Shown here piece by piece: positions 1 through 5,297 of a stretch of 7,269 nucleotides of DNA. This DNA comes from Propionibacteriales bacterium (GTDB lineage Bacteria > Actinomycetota > Actinomycetes > Propionibacteriales > Propionibacteriaceae): positions 1 through 7,269 of the forward strand of contig JAKDKP010000102.1 in NCBI GenBank assembly GCA_030453285.1, given 5' to 3'. Position numbers and translations under genes: made by a program. The notes under the pieces were generated by a model. It saw only the letters and a program-made list of their open reading frames with translations. It ran no database searches and was not told the DNA's origin. How positions within the stretch are numbered: position 1 is the first letter of the stretch; every line of letters begins with the position of its first letter.

Positions 1-31
1 AAAAACCGGCCGGACCATATGGTCCGGCCGG
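1..31 (-). terminator. Host terminator of the tRNA-Gly gene, stranded outside attL
   Basis: Positions 6-31 form a perfect palindrome (arms CCGGCCGGACC, centre ATAT). Read leftward it is followed by five T residues (AAAAA at 1-5 on the plus strand), a classic Rho-independent terminator for leftward transcription. No leftward gene lies just to its right inside the element. If the element is removed and the two att copies joined, this hairpin falls about five bases after the tRNA 3' end, so it was very probably the tRNA terminator. The hairpin is seen directly; its former owner is inferred. Confidence 0.85.
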
Positions 32-35
32 TAAG

Positions 36-54
36 CGGAGGGGATGACGGGAAT
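36..54. repeat. attL: 19 bp copy of the tRNA-Gly 3' end
   Basis: Exact copy of 7216-7234. Similarity continues less perfectly to position 64 (7 of 10 further bases match, ending in CCCGCA), but the T-loop bases of the tRNA are not kept, so this is an attachment core and not a second tRNA gene. The strand exchange should lie within these 19 bases. Confidence 0.9.
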
Positions 55-102
55 TGCTCCCGCATGCCCTCTGACCAGGCTAAATGCTGCTCTCAGGGGG
101 TC

Positions 103-125
103 CGTGACCATAGCGTGACCACAAC
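103..125 (+). repeat. Left-end integrase arm-type repeats
   Basis: CGTGACCA (103-110), a 3 bp spacer, then CGTGACCACAAC (114-125), giving an 11 bp period. The same arrangement in the same orientation occurs at 7047-7069 beside the integrase gene; only the 3 bp spacer differs (TAG here, CTA there). A matched pair of direct repeats inside each end of a tyrosine-integrase element is what arm-type integrase sites look like. The repeat is seen directly; the binding role is inferred. Confidence 0.7.
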
Positions 126-209
126 CAGGCTACAGCCCCTTCGCGTGTCACGGAACCGAATCGCCGGAAACCCCTGAAGAACATCTACGTCAGCACACTT
201 CGCCTACCA

Positions 210-320
210 GACGCAAGCTGCTGCGTCAAGAGTCAATGCTCGCGTGAGGGTCGCGGGCGTGCGAGCATGAGAAAAGCGGCCCCCGTGAACCCAGGTTTCT
301 CACGCCTGGCGGGAGCCGCT
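210..320. other. Three consecutive hairpins upstream of the initiator gene; candidate replication origin
   Basis: Three inverted repeats follow one another. The first pairs GACGCA (210-215) with TGCGTC (222-227). The second pairs ATGCTCGC (236-243) with GCGAGCAT (261-268). The third is an imperfect long stem, AGCGGC (275-280) with GCCGCT (315-320), inside which CCCG pairs with CGGG. The third could refold through CGTGA (284-288) and TCACG (300-304). Read leftward its stem ends in TTTTCTC, so it may also terminate leftward transcription. Rolling-circle origins are typically hairpins close to rep, and this cluster lies directly in front of a Rep-like gene. The origin role is inference. Confidence 0.4.
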
Positions 321-333
321 CAGAATATCACTC

Positions 334-1911
334 ATGTCTGAGTCTACGGGCGCTCCCGGCTCTGTGTCACCCGCGACACGACTCGATGGCCCAGCACCCC
401 AGCGGGTCCCCGCTGGCGTGCGCATGTCGCGCGGAGCTGAGGACTTCTTGTCTTTCTACATGCGCGCTCACTGCAACCTCCACAGGACTGCGGCCCTTGG
501 CTGGGCCGGGTGTCCGTGGTCGCTCTACCCGAGCCGGACCCCGCGCGACCCACTCGACGGTTGGCAGGGCTCACACATCAGACGCCGTGACATGGTGGCA
601 AGTCTCGCTTTGCTCGTGATGCAGCAGGCAGCCGACGGCGTGACGACAACCTTTCTCACCGTGTCCCCGACGCTCCCGGCGGGGTCTGGAGCCTCACGGA
701 CGGGTGCGGCGCTACTCGCGCTCCAGGAACTCGTGACAAGAATCCGCGCACTCCCCGGCCCGTGGGGGCGGATGGTCGGCACGCTCACTGTACCGATAAG
801 CCAGCCTGGCACCGACGCCTGGACGGCCCGACCCCACCTTCAGATCGCGGTCCCGGCGGCGCTCGTGCCGACGATCCGCGACACGTGGGACGATCTGGCG
901 AGCCTGTACGACGTCACACGCGGTCCGGACCCCGATGCCGTCCATTCCAGCCTCATAGACCCTGACGACCCTGACGGTATCGCCGCCCTCGGCGTCTATT
1001 TCGGCCAGAACGATGAGGTCCTACCGCCGACAAGTGAGGGGAAGGCCTGGTCGCTGACGGCGGTGGCCCGCCACGGCGCGGAGATCGGCGCGGCGGGCGA
1101 CTGGGCTGAGGCGCGCGTGTGGCTGGACCCGTGGGCGGAGACTCAGGCCGCGATCACGGCGGCGTCCGCCGTGCCGGGGCCGGTGACGACGCGGACGACA
1201 AGGGCTGCGGCGGCCCACATCGCGGCAGGGATCGGACTGGAAGGGGCGACGGCGCGCGCGGATGCGGGCCGAATCGCCGCCGGGATGCTCGCGTTGCGTC
1301 CGCTCGTCACGTCGATGTCTCAGTCCGCACCGGAGGACTTGCTGAATCGGTGGCGTGCGGCGGAGCACAACACTCCCGCCAGCGAGACCGAGGAGGCACG
1401 GGTGATGGAGGAGGCGATGGAGCCACGGGGCGACGCGAGCCTGATCCCCGCCGCTGACACTGAGTGCGGCGAGGGCAGCAATGTTCCCCTGGAAACCTCT
1501 AGTACGAGCGATGTGCAGGTGGAGACGACAAGTGCCGCCAGACCCTGCAAGACCTGGGGAAACTCCTCCCGCCCGGTCGAGGTGCGTCTTCATGCCGGGC
1601 AACTCGCTCGCACGGTTCTTACAGCGCTCATGACCGTGGTGGTCTCGGCTGGTCGAGTGCTGGTCGCCATGCTCCAGCACTGCCGGGTACGCGGTCGCCA
1701 CCGAGTACGAGTCGTAGCCCCAGCGTCCCGGAAAGAGAAGTGCGTGCACGCGGCTGCGACAAGCACTCGAATCACGCGCGTGCCCTGGGGAAACGCCCCG
1801 CATCCGGAAGAGGTGCGCCCGCGCGCTCGATCCCCTCCCACTCCACCCCGGTCGCGGTGCCTGCCGAGAACCGATGAACACCCAGGTCGCCCTCTGACGC
1901 CCGTCCCCTGA
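334..1911 (+). CDS. Diverged rolling-circle-type replication initiator (HUH/HUQ Rep-like)
   Basis: A 525-residue protein whose first 280 residues follow the layout of actinobacterial rolling-circle Rep proteins (RepSA type). A basic helix with R83-R85 precedes a motif I-like strand FLTVS (107-111). A motif II-like PHLQIAV has H168 and Q170 where the family usually has two histidines, and motif III is GVYFG with Y222 as candidate nicking tyrosine. A segment around 238-278 resembles the family's downstream helical region. The second metal-binding His is replaced by Gln, an arrangement known from circovirus Rep, and the usual Lys after the tyrosine and the N-terminal cysteine pairs are absent. 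Residues 350-525 are an unusual extension with a hydrophobic stretch at 424-448 and two WGN..P.EVR..A repeats. No Shine-Dalgarno sequence precedes the ATG, so the message may be leaderless, or Met31 could be the start. It may be functional or decaying. Confidence 0.6.
   Translation: MSESTGAPGSVSPATRLDGPAPQRVPAGVRMSRGAEDFLSFYMRAHCNLHRTAALGWAGCPWSLYPSRTPRDPLDGWQGSHIRRRDMVASLALLVMQQAADGVTTTFLTVSPTLPAGSGASRTGAALLALQELVTRIRALPGPWGRMVGTLTVPISQPGTDAWTARPHLQIAVPAALVPTIRDTWDDLASLYDVTRGPDPDAVHSSLIDPDDPDGIAALGVYFGQNDEVLPPTSEGKAWSLTAVARHGAEIGAAGDWAEARVWLDPWAETQAAITAASAVPGPVTTRTTRAAAAHIAAGIGLEGATARADAGRIAAGMLALRPLVTSMSQSAPEDLLNRWRAAEHNTPASETEEARVMEEAMEPRGDASLIPAADTECGEGSNVPLETSSTSDVQVETTSAARPCKTWGNSSRPVEVRLHAGQLARTVLTALMTVVVSAGRVLVAMLQHCRVRGRHRVRVVAPASRKEKCVHAAATSTRITRVPWGNAPHPEEVRPRARSPPTPPRSRCLPRTDEHPGRPLTPVP
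1553..1817 (+). repeat. Diverged direct repeat, 231 bp apart, in the 3' part of the initiator gene
   Basis: The blocks CGACAAG, CCTGGGGAAAC and GAGGTGCG recur in the same order exactly 231 bp (77 codons) apart: 1526/1757, 1553/1784 and 1579/1810. Because the offset is a multiple of three, the protein shows two copies of WGN, then P, then EVR and A (W408 to A421 and W485 to A498). The sequence between the blocks is little conserved. This could be an old internal duplication or paired protein-binding sites. Confidence 0.5.
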
Positions 1912-1924
1912 CTCGGGGACGGGC
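1899..1924. terminator. Hairpin at the 3' end of the initiator gene
   Basis: GCCCGTCCCC (1899-1908) pairs perfectly with GGGGACGGGC (1915-1924); the six-base loop contains most of the stop codon of the initiator gene. No T run follows on either strand, so it is a terminator-like or mRNA-stabilising hairpin and not a canonical intrinsic terminator. Confidence 0.5.
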
Positions 1925-1950
1925 CAGGGGTGCCCTTCGGCCACTCAGGT

Positions 1951-2012
1951 CCAATGTCATTGGGTAACATAGAAACAAGAAACACAAGTTACTCAGTTAC
2001 TAGACTGACAGG
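1951..2012 (+). promoter_or_regulatory. Probable leaderless promoter and operator-like repeats before the KfrA-like gene
   Basis: TAGACT at 2001-2006 fits an actinobacterial -10 element and ends six bases before the ATG at 2013, the spacing expected when transcription starts at the A of the start codon. No good -35 or Shine-Dalgarno sequence is present. Upstream are the inverted repeat CCAATG-T-CATTGG (1951-1963) and the direct repeat AGTTAC (1987-1992 and 1995-2000), the second ending next to the -10. KfrA proteins repress their own promoters, so these are candidate operators (inference). Confidence 0.45.
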
Positions 2013-2579
2013 ATGGCACCCATGACCCCTGCTGAAAACACCCCCAGCCCCGAGGAACGGGCCGAAGCTGCTGCACGCGACCTCGCGGACCGTGGGCGGC
2101 CTGTCACGGCACGTGCGGTCCGGGAGGCCGCAGGTGTGCGCATGGTCCTCGCCGCCGAAGTCGCGAAGGCCTGGAAGGAAGCAGAGAACGACGACGAGGG
2201 TGTGCCCGTGCCACCCGTGCCGGAAGACGTGGCAGCGCGCCTCACGGCAATCTGGCGAGACGCCTACCGGGCCGCTGTCGCCGCCGTCTCGCCGGAACGG
2301 GACCGACTCGCACAGGATGTCGGGAACCTCCGCAAAGAGGTTGAGGCGCTGACCGAAACCGTGGCCGAAGTCGAGGAAGAACGGGATCGGCTGGCAGTCG
2401 ATCTAGAGACCGCGCGCGTGGCCGCTTCGGAGGCGGGGAATCGAGCGGAAGTCGCGGAGCGCGAGACGCGCGAGGCCGAAGCACGCGCGACCGCAGTCGA
2501 AGCGGAGCGCGACCGCCTCGCGGATCAAGTGACCGCCCTCATCGAGCGCGTCCCGGCTCCGCAAGAGGGTAAGCAGTGA
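2013..2579 (+). CDS. KfrA-like plasmid-type DNA-binding coiled-coil protein
   Basis: A protein of 188 residues with the two-part build of KfrA. Residues 14-80 match the pattern of the KfrA N-terminal DNA-binding domain (A..L...GRPVTARAVREAAG...LAAEVAKAWKE). Residues 95-180 form a long Glu/Arg/Ala-rich coiled coil. The phrase ERDRLA occurs at 95, 123 and 165, spaced by 28 and 42 residues, both multiples of seven, as a continuous heptad coil requires. KfrA of broad-host-range plasmids is an autoregulator that binds DNA and supports plasmid maintenance, possibly as a nucleoid-like scaffold. Its presence points to a plasmid past. The start at 2013 is preferred for its position after the -10 element; a second ATG at 2022 is possible. 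Its stop overlaps the next gene. Confidence 0.8.
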   Translation: MAPMTPAENTPSPEERAEAAARDLADRGRPVTARAVREAAGVRMVLAAEVAKAWKEAENDDEGVPVPPVPEDVAARLTAIWRDAYRAAVAAVSPERDRLAQDVGNLRKEVEALTETVAEVEEERDRLAVDLETARVAASEAGNRAEVAERETREAEARATAVEAERDRLADQVTALIERVPAPQEGKQ

Positions 2580-2854
2580 ACGCCCGAAACGGCAGCACGC
2601 CGAGCACCGCAGAAGTAGAGGGCCGTACGCGGAAGTGGTCACATGCGGGCCGAGTTGAGGCGCAACGTCGTGCTGAGCTGAGGAGACACGCTCGACACCT
2701 CATGAGAGGGGCAGGCATGACAGATGAGGACATCGCTGTCGTCCTCAGAACGTCGCCGGAAGGCGTGCGGAAAGCGTTCCACAGGGACGAACTGAAGGTG
2801 CACAACGCCGCCCCGCGAAACATCGATGCCGACGGCCTCGAATGGGAGGACTGA
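2576..2854 (+). CDS. Small helix-turn-helix protein coupled to the KfrA-like gene
   Basis: A 92-residue basic protein starting with GTG at 2576, which overlaps the upstream TGA in GTGA. A purine-rich GAGGGTAAG lies just before it, so the two genes are very likely translated together. Residues 30-70 contain a helix-turn-helix-like run, with MTDEDIAVVL as the first helix and turn and SPEGVRKAF as the likely recognition helix, like resolvase-type or sigma region 4-type DNA-binding motifs. The N-terminal 30 residues are polar and probably disordered, and the tail is acidic. No catalytic domain is present. It may be a co-regulator, or an excision factor since none is otherwise visible; neither can be shown from sequence. 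Confidence 0.65.
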   Translation: MNARNGSTPSTAEVEGRTRKWSHAGRVEAQRRAELRRHARHLMRGAGMTDEDIAVVLRTSPEGVRKAFHRDELKVHNAAPRNIDADGLEWED

Positions 2855-3108
2855 TCGTAACCGCTCCCGACGTGCTGGACACAGGGAAGGGTCGGCGGAA
2901 GTAGCGCCCTAGATTCAACGTCTGCGCAATGTAGCAGGCAGAGAAGCAGGCACGGCAAGCCATGCACTCTGCCCTGGATTTCGCCCTGCACTTAGCCATG
3001 CGGCCCCGACCAGGGCACCGTCCACCTGATCGTCCAGGACGCTCCGCTGGACGGCCTCCAGGACACCCTGAGACGCCGGAGTCAGCAGGAAACCTGCGGA
3101 GACACCGC
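2855..3108. other. Gene-poor stretch with hairpins and a short open tail
   Basis: No convincing gene on either strand. It contains an inverted repeat pairing CAGGCAGAG (2935-2943) with CTCTGCCCTG (2967-2976, one bulged base) and another pairing CGTCCAG (3031-3037) with CTGGACG (3047-3053). A short rightward open frame (3002-3112) has good-looking coding texture near its end but a stop codon just upstream and no start, so it may be the remnant of a gene cut off on the left. Its stop falls in the CTAG that begins the next cassette. Confidence 0.4.
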
Positions 3109-3127
3109 CTAGGGCGTGTTGCCAAAC
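3109..3127 (+). repeat. Left inverted repeat of the GNAT cassette
   Basis: A 19 bp end starting with CTAG and running GGGCGTGTTGCC inward. It is complementary to 3702-3720 except at two positions, both C/T transitions. Confidence 0.8.
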
Positions 3128-3181
3128 ATGCGAAGGCTGTGTGTGCGCCAGTACTCGCGTGCTCTGTGGGATGATGGGTTG

Positions 3182-3658
3182 ATGTCTTCGCGAGAGAAAC
3201 CCACCATGCCCGCTCTGAGTCTTCGGCCGTCAATCGGGGCTGCGGAGTATCCAGCACTCGTTGCGATCTGGCGCAGTGCCGTGGACGCGACGCACGACTT
3301 CCTCGCGGATGCTCACCGCGACGAGATCGAGAGCCACCTGCAGTCTGACTACTTCCCGGCAGTGGCCATCTCGGTCGCTGAAATTGATGGTCAGCCGGTG
3401 GGATTTTCCGGTGTCCTTGACGGAAATCTGGAGATGCTGTTCGTTGACGCGACGCAACGTGGGGGTGGAATCGGCACGGCGCTTCTTAGCCATGCGATCA
3501 CGGAGCACGGTGTCACCAAGGTGGATGTCAACGAGCAGAACGTCTCGGCTGCGGGGTTCTATGCTCACCGAGGATTCGAGGTCGTCGGTCGCAGCGAGAC
3601 AGACGAGGCTGGTCGGCCGTATCCGTTGCTCCACCTGAGGCTCAACAGGCCGTCTTGA
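3182..3658 (+). CDS. GNAT-family N-acetyltransferase, YjaB-like
   Basis: A protein of 158 residues from the ATG at 3182 (MSSREKP...). It is a full-length GNAT acetyltransferase, predicted to move an acetyl group from acetyl-CoA to an amine on an unknown small molecule or protein in the cytoplasm. The acetyl-CoA loop is QRGGGIGTALL (92-102), the FVD strand lies just before it, and the C-terminal part has NEQN (117-120), GFYAHRGFEVVGRSE (125-139) and RPYPLL (145-150). The phrases AIWRSAVDATHDFL, VNEQN, GFY and GRSE.D..G.PYPLL closely match E. coli YjaB, which is about 147 residues. The open frame extends left to 3116 through the inverted repeat, but those residues look non-native. A second Met at 3206 has a GAGAG sequence before it and is an alternative start. 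The gene is the sole cargo of the cassette. Confidence 0.88.
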   Translation: MSSREKPTMPALSLRPSIGAAEYPALVAIWRSAVDATHDFLADAHRDEIESHLQSDYFPAVAISVAEIDGQPVGFSGVLDGNLEMLFVDATQRGGGIGTALLSHAITEHGVTKVDVNEQNVSAAGFYAHRGFEVVGRSETDEAGRPYPLLHLRLNRPS

Positions 3659-3701
3659 CCCGTGCATACGCCACCCCGCGAGGGGCTTCTCCGGGCCGAG
3701 G

Positions 3702-3720
3702 GTTTAGCAACACACCCTAG
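3702..3720 (-). repeat. Right inverted repeat of the GNAT cassette
   Basis: GTTTAGCAACACACCCTAG, the 17/19 inverted match of 3109-3127. It starts 43 bp after the acetyltransferase stop codon, so the gene fills the cassette almost end to end. Confidence 0.8.
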
Positions 3721-4162
3721 ACCGAAGACAAGCCGATAGACAGCATCGGTGACGGTCGAGGACCTGAGTGTCCACACCGTCCAGGCAACCACAGTGGTTC
3801 TGTAAGTGGGTTCTGCCGGAGGCTCGTCGTTCCCGGTCGTGGATGCTGCGCTCGGCCACTGGCGGACCTCGCTTGTCCCGTCGATTTCGTCGGTGCGGGT
3901 CGGACTGATGACGTGTGCGCGAGTGGGCCGGTGAGGTGTGTGCAGTTGAGGGAACAAGTGTTCAATGGATGCTGTGAGAGCTGGGATTTCGGTGTGCTCG
4001 TGGTGGCCTATCGCGCGTGGTCTAGTCCTGGCAGCTGAGGTGCTTCTCCGGTGGACTGGCTCCCTCGTCTGTCGCTCGCGCGACCGCCGCCGTTCGCGGG
4101 CTTCGCCCCCGCCCCCTCGTTCTCCGCCCTCTGGCCGCGTGTCCGGCGTCATCGACCTTCGA
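3721..4162. other. Gene-poor stretch between the cassette and the XRE gene
   Basis: About 440 bp without a gene I can support. Open frames exist on both strands, but they lack ribosome sites, give proline/arginine-rich or unpatterned proteins and match nothing I recognise. The segment 4060-4150 is strongly C-rich. The perfect inverted repeat GAACAAGTGTTC (3952-3963) matches the GAAC-N4-GTTC core of the actinobacterial LexA box but has no clear downstream gene. The stretch may be the decayed remnant of a lost gene or insertion sequence. Confidence 0.4.
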
Positions 4163-4468
4163 CTACCTCACTTCGGGCGGCCATGGCTCCGAAGGGTCAC
4201 GCTGTCCAAGTCCTCCGGGCCGAGAGTGTATGTCGCAGGCACGTTCAGCAAGCGCGCCGAGAGGGACGTCAAGAACGTGGGCGACAGCGTGTAGCACGGA
4301 GATGCTGACGGCGTGCTCGCCTCTCTCCAACCTCATGACCGTCTTCCGATCAATATCTGCTGCAAGCGCGAGCGCATCGATGCTCATGCTGCGCTCCGCC
4401 CTCGCGGTTGCAACTGCGATCCCCAGCGAAAGAAGGGCAGGGTCAGGGACGGGCGCAAATTCGTTCAC
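4163..4468 (-). CDS. XRE-family helix-turn-helix transcriptional regulator
   Basis: A 101-residue leftward protein starting with GTG at 4468. Residues 14-72 form a Cro/CI-type five-helix domain: LGIAVATARAERSMSIDALA is helices 1-2, ADIDRKTVMRLERG is the turn and recognition helix, and ISVLHAVAHVLDVPLGAL is helices 4-5. The tail from 75 is short and polar with no other domain, so this is a bare DNA-binding repressor or activator. Starting at the next Met (residue 28) would remove helix 1, which supports the GTG. It faces away from the membrane/lipoprotein operon across a 95 bp gap containing a perfect 18 bp palindrome, the usual arrangement for a repressor controlling itself and a divergent operon. 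It may play the role of the Kor-type regulator of pSAM2-like elements (inference). Confidence 0.88.
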   Translation of the reverse strand: MNEFAPVPDPALLSLGIAVATARAERSMSIDALALAADIDRKTVMRLERGEHAVSISVLHAVAHVLDVPLGALAERACDIHSRPGGLGQRDPSEPWPPEVR

Positions 4469-4501
4469 CTAACCACGTTTGCCTGCGGCCCAGTTTCCCG
4501 C

Positions 4502-4519
4502 AGTCCCAAATTTGGGACT
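4502..4519. promoter_or_regulatory. Perfect 18 bp palindrome, candidate XRE operator
   Basis: AGTCCCAAATTTGGGACT is its own reverse complement across 18 bases. It lies between the leftward XRE gene and the rightward small ORF/membrane operon. Each half contains TTGGGA, which could act as a -35 element in its own direction, so a bound dimer would block both promoters. I cannot place a convincing -10 in either direction. Confidence 0.7.
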
Positions 4520-4563
4520 CACCTAGTTACATCATCACACTTTCAACCCGAGGCCAAACACAG

Positions 4564-4635
4564 ATGCAGACGAGGACGACATACGGCGGTCGAACCAAAC
4601 GAGACGTACGCAAGCTCGCGGGAGGTGATCGCTGA
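4564..4635 (+). CDS. Possible 23-residue leader ORF overlapping the membrane-protein gene
   Basis: A short ATG-started frame encoding a very basic 23-residue peptide (MQTRTTYGG...KLAGGDR). Its TGA overlaps the next gene's ATG as TGATG. The strong ribosome site of the next gene lies inside its last codons, so its translation could couple to or modulate the next gene. Its own ribosome site is weak (GAGG about 13 bases upstream). The same frame is open to 4408, but that part is antisense to the XRE gene. It may be just chance. Confidence 0.3.
   Translation: MQTRTTYGGRTKRDVRKLAGGDR
4619..4630 (+). promoter_or_regulatory. Unusually strong ribosome binding site
   Basis: GGGAGGTGATC is complementary over ten or more bases to the 3' end of bacterial 16S rRNA, with about five bases before the ATG at 4635. 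This is the strongest ribosome site in the window. It fixes the start of the membrane protein and suggests efficient translation once the operon is transcribed. Confidence 0.75.
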
Positions 4636-5267
4636 TGGCGTCGATGGCGCAACTCGCGGCAGGCGGGGGCATCCTCCTAGCAACGTTCTTCGGAGCCGGT
4701 CGGCGCTATATGAGGATCGCCGCCGAGGAAGCTCAGCAGGTCAACGCCGAGATCAAGCATGACCTCGAAGCGCTCCGGATGACTGGCCAGCTAGAGAACC
4801 GCCCGCCGTCCAGGCCGATGCAACCGCGTAAACCGGTGAGTTCCTTCCTCATCATCGGAGGCAGCTACGTGGGCAGTGCGCTGGTGTGCGGCGTCTTCTG
4901 GTTCGTGGTGCTCTTCTCGATTTTCAACGCCATACAGAACTCGGTTGATAGCAGTCAACCGGCAGGGGCAACTGCCCTGGGCAGCTTCATGTTCGCCGCC
5001 ATGATCGCCGTCGTGCTCGGACTGTTCGGAATCGTCATTCCCGGCATCCCCATACTTCTGTTCTTCGCCTTCCGGGAGAACACGAAGCGCGCGACGGAAG
5101 AGGTCACGCGCGAGTTCTACAGGCCTTACTGGGAAGCACGGACGCGGCAGATGCAGACCCTTGCCACAAGCCAAGCTCACAGCGGGAGCGTGCCGCCCGC
5201 AGCAATCGCAGCCGGGGAGCTGGAGACGTTCCTCGTGACCGACGCAGAGTCCGCGACCGTCTTCTGA
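4635..5267 (+). CDS. Two-helix membrane protein of unknown function
   Basis: A 210-residue protein. A weakly hydrophobic N-terminal segment (7-21) is followed by a charged helix (23-50), then a basic, proline-rich stretch (56-67). Two strong membrane segments follow at about 70-98 and 115-146, the second with a Gly/Pro kink (IPGIP). Between them is a short polar loop (100-112). After the second come RENTKRATEEVTREFYR and a polar tail. The positive charges before the first and after the second segment predict both ends inside the cell and the short loop outside. I recognise no family. It is first, or second after the small ORF, in an operon with the lipoprotein gene 30 bp downstream, and lies opposite the XRE regulator. 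A paired inner-membrane protein and lipoprotein would suit an exclusion or envelope-sensing role, which is inference. Confidence 0.75.
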   Translation: MASMAQLAAGGGILLATFFGAGRRYMRIAAEEAQQVNAEIKHDLEALRMTGQLENRPPSRPMQPRKPVSSFLIIGGSYVGSALVCGVFWFVVLFSIFNAIQNSVDSSQPAGATALGSFMFAAMIAVVLGLFGIVIPGIPILLFFAFRENTKRATEEVTREFYRPYWEARTRQMQTLATSQAHSGSVPPAAIAAGELETFLVTDAESATVF

Positions 5268-5297
5268 ACCCACTGACCGACTATTCGAGAGGAACCC

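Larger units (their letters stand above)
3109..3720. mobile_element. Transposase-less IS-like cassette carrying a GNAT gene
   Basis: The ends CTAGGGCGTGTTGCCAAAC (3109-3127) and GTTTAGCAACACACCCTAG (3702-3720) are inverted repeats matching at 17 of 19 positions. The outer CTAG on each side can be read as a 4 bp target duplication, which fits the YTAR target of some IS5-family elements, or as part of the repeat. The 612 bp unit contains a single intact acetyltransferase gene and no transposase, the arrangement described for mobile insertion cassettes, which are moved in trans by a related IS. Family assignment is inferred from the ends only. Confidence 0.75.

Noticed and set aside
36..110. Second tRNA gene at the left end
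   Set aside because: Only the 19 bp core matches; the T loop is altered and no anticodon arm can be folded.
1526..1817. CRISPR-like repeats in the 3' part of the initiator gene
   Set aside because: Only two diverged copies, 231 bp apart; there is no regular repeat-spacer pattern.
1021..1944. Long leftward open frame opposite the initiator gene
   Set aside because: Arg/Pro/His-rich low-pattern product, no ribosome site, and the opposite strand has recognisable Rep motifs. It is a high-GC shadow, although it mirrors the 231 bp repeat.
2842..2904. Tiny 20-codon frame overlapping the end of the HTH gene
   Set aside because: Too short to judge and weak start context; expected by chance.
2907..2914. 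CGCCCTAG resembling the outer end of the cassette repeat, suggesting another cassette boundary
   Set aside because: Only eight bases match and the inner part of the repeat is missing.
2745..3257. Leftward open frame across the HTH gene, the cassette edge and the GNAT start
   Set aside because: It crosses a mobile-element boundary and two rightward genes, and its product has no domain pattern.
3674..3685. Terminator after the GNAT gene (CCCC-GCGA-GGGG)
   Set aside because: The stem is only 4 bp and no T run follows.
3565..4152. Leftward open frame from the C-rich stretch into the GNAT gene
   Set aside because: It runs through the right end of the cassette, has a Pro/Arg/Thr-rich product and no ribosome site.
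3965..4294. Rightward open frame after the LexA-like box
   Set aside because: Lacks a ribosome site, has an Arg/Ser/Pro-rich composition and runs antisense into the XRE gene; no family recognised.
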